From Candidatus Poribacteria bacterium (GTDB taxonomy: Bacteria; Poribacteria; WGA-4E; GCA-2687025): a stretch of DNA of 5,751 nt. Below the pieces are notes generated by a model that saw nothing but the letters and a program-made list of their open reading frames with translations, ran no database searches and was not told the origin of the DNA. Numbering within the stretch: the stretch's first letter is position 1; every line of letters starts with the position of its first letter. A program made the position numbers and the translations under genes. Location of the stretch: contig JAQBWJ010000181.1 in assembly GCA_027625215.1 (NCBI GenBank), positions 1 to 5,751 of the forward strand, in the 5' to 3' direction. This document shows, in pieces, positions 1-5,751 of the stretch.

Positions 1-246
1 CGCGATGCCGCCGAGAGGGTCGCGCAGGATGAGGCGCATCTGGCGAGAGGTCGCGTCCTGCGGCGTCGTGAAGACGATGCGGAAGCCGCCCGTTGCCGTT
101 TCAATGCGCGCCCATGTGGGCGGGTTCGCCGCCGTCAGGGTGAGGCGGTCGCTGTCGGGGTCGCTCGCGGGGACGGCGAGTTGGAACGTTTCGCCGCGCG
201 TCAGGGTGATGGCGTCCGCCACCGCGCCGAACGTCGGAAGACGGTT
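1..246 (-). other. He_PIG-like / cadherin-like domain F, cut by the window edge
   Basis: The last 82 visible residues begin NRLPTFGAVADAITLTRGET, contain V-P-A-S-D-P-D-S-D-R-L-T-L and then P-P-T-W-A-R-I-E-T-A-T-G-G-F-R-I. This repeats the plan of domain E, with P-T-W-A-R-I-E in place of L-P-x-G-L-x-F-D, a variant also known in this family. The visible end (MRLILRDPLGGIA) corresponds to the last strand (x-x-x-V-x-D-x-x-G), so the module is nearly complete and the protein carries on beyond base 1. Confidence 0.68.
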
Positions 247-3200
247 CACGTCTCGGACGAGCAGCGTGATGGCAAGGGGGGTCGCCTTCACGGACGGGTC
301 GCTCGCGTCTTGGCGGTCGCGCACCGTCGCGCGGAGGACATAGGAGCCCGCGCGGTCGAACGGGATATTCGCCCAAAGGAGCGTCCCGGTCGTCGCGTCG
401 AAGGTCAAACCCGTCGGGAGGCTGGTCGCGTCCCAAAACAGCGGATCGGAGTCGGGGTCGGTCGCCGAAAGGACGAGTTGCCATGTGCCGCCTTCGTCCA
501 CCGTTTGTTCGGGGACGGGCGTCACCCTTGGGGCGAGGTTGCCGACCGCGCCGACGCGCAACTGCGTCGCCTCGGCGGTGGAGCCGATGCCGTCGTCGCC
601 CGTCCAGCGAAGCGTGACAACCGCGTTGTTGATCTCTTGCGGCGGCGTGAAACGGAGTTCTTTGACGAAAGCGTCGCCGTTTTTGGCGGCGGTCGCCGTG
701 TTGAAGGCGCGGATCGCCGCTTGAAGTGCCGCGTTCGTGTTGTCGGAGTACGCCTCTATCGTCACGGAGTCGTTGTCTGGGTCGGTCGCGCTGACGGTCA
801 GAATTGCCAGCGACCCGGCTTCCGCCGCGACGAACGTGTCCGCCGTCACGATGGGCGGTCGGTTCTGCTTGCGGACGCGGACGCCGACGCTCGTTGAGAC
901 GGTCGTGTTCGTCGTGTCGGTTGCGGTGAAGGTTGCGACGAACTCCCGCTGCGGCGAGTTCATCGCCGACACGAGGAACGTCACGATGCCCGTTGTCGGA
1001 CCGACGGTCACTTCGGGTGCTGCGTCGCCGGATGCCGCCGCCGTCACCGCCTCGACGCGGTCCAGCGCGAAACGGATCGCCCCGTTGCCGCCTTCCGTTG
1101 TCAGCGCGAACGTTCCCGTCACGCCCGCCGCGAACAGTTGCGGACGGACGTTGCCGAAGCGGAGCGGCGTCCCGTCGCCCTGCGTCGCGTCAACCACCTC
1201 GACGGCGAACGACACGGCGTCCTGAGCGGTCTCCGCGCGCGCCGTCACCGTCGCGACGCCCGCCGAGCCAAACGTCAGCGTCAGAAGCGTTCCGTTGAGC
1301 GCCGTCGCGACGACGCCCGTGTTCGAGGAGCTCGCGGACAGCGCGGGAGCGCGGTCCGGGTTGAGGAACAGCGGCGTGTTGCCGCCGAGTTCGATGACGA
1401 ACGGCGCCGCCCCCGACGTGACGCGCAGGTTGTCTAGCGATCTCGCCGTGTTACGCACCGTCGGGCGGTTATCGGGCTGCACCTGCACGGTGATCGTCGC
1501 GGCTTGGCCGTTGTCGCGCCCGTCGTTCGGGACGACGGTGAACGTGTCCGTCCCAGTGAAATCCGTGTTTGGCGTGTAAACGACCGTTTTGTCGATGAGG
1601 TTGGTCTGACCGCTCGCGGCGGGTGTGGCGATCCTGAACGTCACCGCGTCGTTTTCAGGGTCGGTCGCCGCGAGGGGGATCGTGACGGGGGTGTTGCGGC
1701 GCGTCGTCGTTGTGACGGGCGAAAGCCTCGGCGGTTGGTTCGGGCGAAGCACCGTCACGATGATCGCCAACGGCGCGGAGGTCGTTTTGCCGTCGGACAC
1801 GGTGATCTCGACGCGGTCGACGCCCGTGTAGGTCGCGTTCGCCGTGTAGATAACCGAACGCCTCGTCGTGTCGATCTCGACCGCGCCGCCGCTCGGTTGG
1901 CGCGACACGGCGAAGGTGAACGCCGTCGTGTCGGGGTCGGTCACGGTGAGGGCAACCGCGCCGGAGCGTCCGCTGATCACGGTGAGTTCCGTCGTCCCGG
2001 TGAGCGTCGGCGGCGCGTCGTCTTCGCGGATTGTCGCCTGCGCGGAGGGGGTCGCGATGGTCGCGTTCGTCGTGTTCGACAGGACGAGCGTGAACGTTTC
2101 GTCGCCCTCCGTCGTCGTGTCGCCGATGACGGGGACGGTGACGCTCTTCGACAACTCTCCCGTCTCAAACGCGAGCGTGCCGCCGACGGCGACGTAATCG
2201 CTGCCGGAGGTCGCCGCGCCGTTCGCCGTTGCGTAGTTGACGGTGACGCGCTGCGCGCTCGCGGCGGAGAGCGCGACGGTGAACACCGCGCCCGTCGTGC
2301 CGGAGTCGCCTTCCGCGAGGCTGATATCCGCGACGGAGATGGAGGACCCATCGTCGTCCGTGATGGTGACGGTCCCCTGCGTATTCGTGAGCGTGACGTT
2401 CGTCGGGTTCGTCAGGTTCACCACGAACGTCTCGTCCGCCTCATCGACCGTGTCGGGGGTGACGGGAACGGAGATCGTCTTCGTCACCTCGCCCGTCGCA
2501 AAGGTGAGCGTGCCGGAGGTCGCCGTGTAGTCGGAACCCGCCGTCGCGGAGTCGTCCGCCGTGGAGTAGGCGACGGAGATCGCGCCGTTGCTTTCACCCG
2601 AAAGCGTCACGGTGAGCGTTGCCGTCGTCGCGCCCGAACTGCCTTCGGTGACGGTCGCGCTGTTGATCGACGCGCTGAACGAGTCGTCGTTGGCGATCGT
2701 GCCGACCGCCTGCGCGTCCGCGTTCGTCGCGTTCGTCGGGTTCGTTAGGTTCAGGAAAAACGTTTCGTCCGATTCCGTCGTCGTGTCGCCGATAACGGAG
2801 ACGGTGACGGACTGCGAGGTCGTCCCGGCGGCGAAGGTCAACGCGCCGGACTTCGCGGTATAGTCCGAACCCGCCGTCGCGGAGCCGTCCGCCGTAGCGT
2901 ACTGAACGGTGATCGTCTGCGGGCTCGCCGCCGACAGATGGACGACGAACGCCGCCAGCGTCGTCCCGGAGTTGCGTTCCGTCACGGTCGCGTCGTCGAT
3001 GAAGATCGTGGGTCCGTCGTCGTCGATGATCGTCCCCGTCGCCTGTCCCCCGGAGATCGTCGTGTTCGTCGCGTTCGACAGGTTCACGACGAACGTCTCG
3101 TTCGTCTCGTCCACCGTGTCGCTTGTCGTGGTGACGGAGATCGTTGTCGTCAGGCTGCCCGCCGGGATCGTCGCCGTGCCGGAGGCGGCGGTGTAGTCGC

Positions 3201-5751
3201 TGCCCGCCGCCGCGACGCCGTTCGCCGTCGCGTATTGGACGGTGACGGTCTTCGCGCTCACCGCTGAGAGCGCGAGGGTGAAGGTCATCACGCCTCCCTC
3301 CGTCGCCGTCGCCGCTTCGATACGGATGGACGGCGGCGCGTCGTCGTCGGTGATCGTGACGTTTGCCGTCGCCGTGCCGAGCGTCGCGTTTGTCGGGGAG
3401 GACAGCATGACGGCGAACGTTTCATCGTCCTCGTCCATCGTGTCGCCGAGAATCGTCACGCTGATCGACTTCGCGCTCTCGCCGACCGCGAAGGTCAGCG
3501 CGCCCGACGCCGCCGTATAGTCGCTGCCCGAAGTCGCCGCGCCGTCGGAGGTCGCGTAGTTCACCGTGACGATCTGCGACGTTGCGCCCGTCAACGTAAC
3601 GGGAACGGAAACGGTCGTCGCGCCGGAATCGCCCTCCGTGACGGTCGATGAGCCGACAGTCAGCGTCGGAGGCGCGTCGTCGTCCGTGATCGTCACCTGT
3701 CCCTGCGCGTCCGCAATCCCGGCGTTGGTCGGATTCGTCAAGTTCACGGTGAACGTCTCGTCCAACTCGTCCACTTGATCGCCGGAGACTTCGACCGTGA
3801 TCGTCGCGGTCGTCTCGTTCGCGCCGAAGGTAAGCGCGCCGCTCGCCGCGACGTAATCGCTGCCGGAGGTCGCCGTTCCGTCTGCGGTCGCGTACGCCAC
3901 CGTGACGGACTGCCCGCTCGCCGCCGAAAGCGTCACCGTCAGCGTCACGGCGACGTTGCCGGAGTCGCCTTCGGTCGCCGTCGCGTCGGCGATGGAGAGG
4001 GTCGGCGCGCCGTCGTCGTTCGTGATCGTGCCGATGCCCGTCGCGTCGCTGATGGAGGCGTTCGTCGCGTTCGAGAGCGTCGCGGTGAACGTTTCGGTCG
4101 GCTCGTTCAGCGCGTCGCCCAACACCGTCACGGTGAAGGTCTTGGAGGTCTCGCCCGCCGCGAAGGACAACGAGCCGGAGACGCTCACGTAGTCGTCGCC
4201 CGCCGTCGCGGAACCGTCTGAGGTCGCGTACCCAACCGTCACCGTCGAACCGCTCGCGCCGGAGAGGGTGACGGTGAAGGTCGCCGTCGTCGCGCCGGAG
4301 TTGCCCTCCGTCACCGTCTCGTCGCTGACGGAGAGGGATACGTCCGCGTCGTTGTCGACAATCGTGACGAGCCCTGCGGCGTCCGAAATCGTGCCGTTCG
4401 TCGCGTTGGCGAGGTTCACCGTGAACGTCTCGTCCGACTCGCGGACCGTGTCGTCGGTCGTGGAGACGGAGACGGTCTGCGTCGTCTGCCCGATGGGGAA
4501 GGAGACCGTCCCCGACGTGGCGGTGTAGTCGGTGCCCGCCGTCGCCGCGCCGTTCGCCGTCGCATACTCGACGCTGACGATCTGCGGACTGGCGGCGGAC
4601 AGGCTCACCGTGACGGATGCCGCGCCGCCCTCCGTCACGCTCGCGTCGGCGACGGAGATTGAGGGACCGTCGTCGTCGATGATCGTGGCGATGCCGGAGG
4701 CGTCCGCGAGCGTCGCGTTGGTGGGCGACGACAGGCTCACCGTGAACGTCTCGTCCGACTCGTCCGTCGTGTCGGCGGCGACGGAGACGGTGATCGAGCC
4801 GTTCGTCGCGCCGATGGCGAGAGTGAGCGTGCCGCTGGTCGCCGTGTAGTCCGTCCCGCCGATGGCGGAGCCGTCGAGCGTTGCGTAGGCGACCGTGATC
4901 GTCTGCGGGCTGGCGGCGGACAGGCTCACCGTGAAGGTCGCCGTTGTCGCGCCGCCGCTGCCTTCGGTGAGCGTGATGTCGTTGATCGAGATGGCGGGTC
5001 CATCGTTGTCGGTGATCGTGCCGAGCCCCTGCGCGTCGGAGAGCGTCGCGTTCGTCGGCGACGTGAGGTTCACGACGAACGTTTCGTCGGACTCGTCCGT
5101 CGCGTCGTCGGTCGTGGCGACGGTGAAGGTCTTGGTCGTTTCGCCCGCCGCGAAGGTCAGCGAGCCGGAGGTCGCGGTGAAGTCGTTCCCCGAAGTCGCC
5201 GTGCCGCTCGCCGTTGCGTAGGCGACCGTCACCGTTTGCCCGCTCGCGGTCGAGAGGGTCACGGTGAACGTTGCCGCGCCGCCTTCCGTCGCCGCCGTCG
5301 CGTCGTTGATCGAGAGAGTGGGGGCGGGGTCGTCGTCCGTGATCGTCGCGGTCGCCTGACTCGTCAGGATGGACGCGCCGCCCGTCGCGCCGGAGAGACT
5401 CAGGGTGAAGGTCTCATTCGCCTCATCCAACGAATCGTTCGTGATCGACACGACGACCGTCTTGGAGGTCTCGCCCGCCGCGAAGGTCAGCGCGCCGGAC
5501 GCGGACGTGTAGTCGCTGCCCGCCGTCGCCGTGCCGTCCGTCGTCGCGTAATTCACCGTGACCGTCTGGGCGCTCGCGGGGAGGAGACTTACCGTGAAGG
5601 TCGCCGCGCCCGCGCTCTCCGCGACGGCGACGCTCTCGACGGACAGAGCGGGGTCGCCGTCGTCGTTCTGGATCGTCCCCGTCATGACGGTTGTGCCGAG
5701 CGTCGCGTTCGTCGGGCTGGAGAGGGTGATCGTGAACGTCTCGTTCGGTTC
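1..5751 (-). CDS. Giant Calx-beta / cadherin-like repeat surface protein, internal fragment open at both ends
   Basis: A continuous frame of 1,917 codons on the minus strand runs through the whole window with no stop; the first visible residues are EPNETFTITL and the last are LILRDPLGGIA. Start and stop codons lie outside. Fragment residues 1-1245 are a tandem Calx-beta array (one partial and eleven full repeats); residues 1246-1917 are cadherin-like, Ig-like and He_PIG-like modules. There is no Cys, a single His (in HLSAAS), only about 14 Lys and abundant Thr, Ala, Val, Ser, Gly and Asp, which suits an acidic exported protein. Calx-beta and cadherin-like domains are known to bind calcium through acidic loops and to occur in bacterial adhesins, so a calcium-stiffened extracellular adhesion or matrix role is inferred. 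No signal peptide, membrane segment, catalytic domain or anchor is visible. The six Met codons are internal to domains and none looks like a true start. Reading frame and repeat family are very secure; cellular role is moderate. Confidence 0.95.
247..540 (-). other. He_PIG-like / cadherin-like domain E (about 98 residues)
   Basis: The module starts NLAPRVTPVPEQTVDEGGTW, has L-S-A-T-D-P-D-S-D-P-L-F-W, then LPTGLTFDATTGTLLW, F-D-R-A-G-S-Y-V-L-R-A-T-V-R-D, and ends PLAITLLVRDV. The L-P-x-G-L-x-F-D-x-x-T-G-x-L-x-W turn followed by an A-G-x-Y strand is the hallmark of the putative-Ig (He_PIG) family found in large bacterial surface proteins. Three of the window's five Trp residues fall here. Of the C-terminal modules this one has the clearest family signature beside domain B. 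Confidence 0.78.
541..864 (-). other. Cadherin-like domain D with a possible helical insertion (about 108 residues)
   Basis: It opens NRPPIVTADTFVAAEAGSLA and has S-A-T-D-P-D-N-D-S-V, the standard cadherin-like calcium motif. Between that motif and the later strand L-R-F-T-P-P-Q-E lies about 30 residues rich in Ala, Asn and Lys (around ALQAAIRAFNTATAAKNGDA), unusual for this otherwise all-beta protein. The module closes with V-V-T-L-R-W-T-G-D-D-G and TQLRVGAVG; W-T-G-D-D-G probably stands for the usual x-V-x-D-G end strand. Confidence 0.65.
865..1188 (-). other. Ig-like domain C2, divergent (about 108 residues)
   Basis: The segment contains LRFGNVRPQLFAAGVTGTFA, an Ala-rich stretch around LDRVEAVTAAASGDAA, then VTVGPTTGIVTFLVSA and the closing strands FVATFTATDTTNTTVS and VGVRVRKQ. 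The P-T-T-G-I-V-T-F turn recalls the D-x-x-T-G-x-I/L motif of He_PIG and cadherin-like folds, and the T-F-T-A-T-D-T-T-N strand is a usual C-terminal beta strand of such domains. No clean calcium-binding D-P-D motif is seen. I cannot name the family firmly; the boundary with C1 was placed after the V-E-V-V-D strand by judgement. Confidence 0.5.
1189..1473 (-). other. Cadherin-like / Ig-like domain C1, divergent (about 95 residues)
   Basis: It begins DNRPTVRNTARSLDNLRV and contains the run ALSASSSNTGVVATAL, then LLTLTFGSAGVATVTARA and a closing V-S-F-A-V-E-V-V-D strand. This sequence order (a hydrophobic L-x-x-L-x-V start, a Ser-rich turn with S-N-T-x-V-V, then L-T-L-T and G-x-A-T-V-T-A-x-A strands) is typical of bacterial Ig-like or cadherin-like domains that lack the D-P-D-x-D calcium motif. 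The family call is tentative because landmarks are weak; the beta-sandwich nature is more secure than the name. Confidence 0.6.
1474..1740 (-). other. Cadherin-like domain B (about 89 residues)
   Basis: The module starts at NQPPRLSP, has the calcium-type motif A-T-D-P-E-N-D-A-V, and carries VVYTPNTDFTGTDTFTVVPN followed by D-G-R-D-N. It is the clearest cadherin-like repeat in the window and is closely related in plan to domain A beside it. The final strand is ATITVQVQP. It probably stacks end to end with domain A and may bind calcium at the D-P-E-N-D loop. Confidence 0.8.
1741..2016 (-). other. Cadherin-like / Ig-like domain A (about 92 residues)
   Basis: This is the first module after the Calx-beta array (fragment residues 1246-1337). 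It opens with APPTLTG, which still resembles the start of a Calx-beta repeat, but then lacks the Y-A-T, D-Y and D-E-T-F landmarks. It has T-D-P-D-T near its middle, then the strand pair IYTANATYTGVDRVEITVSDG. That Y-T-x-N-x-x-Y-x-G-x-D...V-S-D-G pattern is the signature of the cadherin-like repeats often found in tandem in bacterial adhesins. The assignment to a precise Pfam family is inference. Confidence 0.78.
2017..5751 (-). repeat. Tandem Calx-beta repeat array (partial repeat R0 plus R1-R11)
   Basis: Cutting after each acidic linker gives, in protein order: R0 5751-5659 (partial), R1 5658-5329, R2 5328-5002, R3 5001-4669, R4 4668-4348, R5 4347-4012, R6 4011-3676, R7 3675-3340, R8 3339-3016, R9 3015-2683, R10 2682-2350, R11 2349-2017. 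Lengths of R1-R11 are 110, 109, 111, 107, 112, 112, 112, 108, 111, 111 and 111 residues. A typical repeat reads: short I-S-I strand, T-E-G, an F-T-V-x-L-S strand, V-T-V-x-Y-A-T, G-x-A-x-x-G-x-D-Y-x-A-x-S-G, L-T-F-A-x-G-E, a T-V-x-V strand, D-x-x-D-E-x-D-E-T-F, V-x-L-x-x-P-T-N-A-T, and T-I-T-D-D-D. This is the Calx-beta pattern (named for the regulatory domains of Na/Ca exchangers). The conserved acidic residues at E-G, D-Y, D-E and the D-D-D linker are those expected to hold calcium between consecutive domains. The array has no spacer: each linker leads straight into the next repeat. Confidence 0.93.
5659..5751 (-). repeat. R0, C-terminal end of a Calx-beta repeat cut by the window edge
   Basis: The first 31 visible residues begin at the N-E-T-F strand and include SSPTNATLG and a closing I-Q-N-D-D linker. 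They match the last third of every following repeat, so the array certainly extends upstream of the window. The number of repeats outside cannot be told. Confidence 0.88.

Noticed and set aside
101..2351. Minus-strand frames at 101-484 and 1977-2351
   Set aside because: They are out of register with the continuous gene and give Arg/Pro/Ser-rich sequence with no domain features; the overlapping in-register frame encodes recognisable domains.
1504..2748. A 414-residue plus-strand open frame, rich in Arg, Gly, Asp and Val
   Set aside because: It is the exact codon-for-codon opposite of the minus-strand gene: GTC/GAC, CGC/GCG and similar codons read both ways without stops. The product is low-complexity and matches no family I know, while the opposite strand gives well-formed Calx-beta and cadherin-like domains.
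3241..3300. Internal Met codons as alternative starts (for example the one in E-G-G-V-M-T-F)
   Set aside because: They lie within beta strands of repeats, no purine-rich ribosome binding site precedes them in a convincing position, and the frame stays open upstream with intact repeats.
2237..5221. A series of 85-108-residue plus-strand frames (for example 2237-2530, 2588-2863, 2909-3196, 3242-3520, 4268-4528, 4532-4849, 4895-5221) that look like a family of related small proteins
   Set aside because: They resemble each other only because they lie antisense to successive Calx-beta repeats, in a plus-strand frame offset by one base from the coding register. Their spacing of about 330 bases is the repeat period. 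They show no consistent ribosome binding site.
2017..5751. A CRISPR-like or minisatellite interpretation of the regular repeats of about 330 bases
   Set aside because: The unit is far too long for CRISPR, is diverged at DNA level, keeps an exact multiple of three and encodes a conserved protein domain, so it is a coding tandem repeat.
1..5751. Promoters, ribosome binding sites, terminators or a tRNA/rRNA inside the window
   Set aside because: The full length is coding on the minus strand. No AT-rich promoter-like gap, hairpin followed by a T run, or RNA-gene-like sequence was seen; GC-rich inverted segments are explained by codon use.

Overview
The whole 5,751-base window lies inside one very large protein-coding gene on the minus strand. 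Reading the reverse complement in the frame whose codons pair with plus-strand triplets starting at position 1 (1-3, 4-6, and so on), I translated all 1,917 codons by hand and met no stop. No start codon or stop codon of the gene is visible, so both ends lie outside: the N-terminal side continues past base 5751 and the C-terminal side past base 1. There is no intergenic DNA here, and I see no RNA gene, mobile element, CRISPR array, promoter or terminator. The many open frames on the plus strand, and one on the minus strand, are shadows of this gene created by its GC-rich, repetitive codons.

The fragment has two parts. The N-terminal two thirds (bases 5751 down to 2017, fragment residues 1-1245) is a tandem array of Calx-beta type repeats: the end of one repeat, then eleven complete repeats of 107-112 residues. 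Each has an E-G start, a Y-A-T...G-x-D-Y-x-x-x-S-G core, a D-E-x-F strand and a closing acidic D-D-D/N-D-D linker. The C-terminal third (bases 2016 to 1, residues 1246-1917) changes to cadherin-like, Ig-like and He_PIG-like modules of about 90-108 residues, marked by N-x-x-P starts, D-P-D/E-x-D motifs and, in two of them, the Y-T-x-N-x-x-Y/F-T-G-x-D signature. The last module is cut by the window edge.

The composition (no Cys, one His, few Lys, very rich in Thr, Ala, Val, Ser, Gly and Asp) and the all-beta calcium-binding repeats point to a giant secreted or surface-exposed adhesin-like protein. The export signal and the cell-wall or sorting anchor would lie outside the window. The host looks like a GC-rich bacterium. 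Such Calx-beta plus cadherin-like giants are common in environmental lineages such as Planctomycetota, Verrucomicrobiota, Armatimonadota, Myxococcota and some Proteobacteria, and the window does not let me choose among them.

I see no new biochemical system. The most interesting points are that conventional ORF finding misses the gene entirely, that long exact DNA identities between non-neighbouring repeats suggest recombination or gene conversion inside the array, that two repeat length classes are mixed, and that one C-terminal beta module carries a possibly helical insertion.
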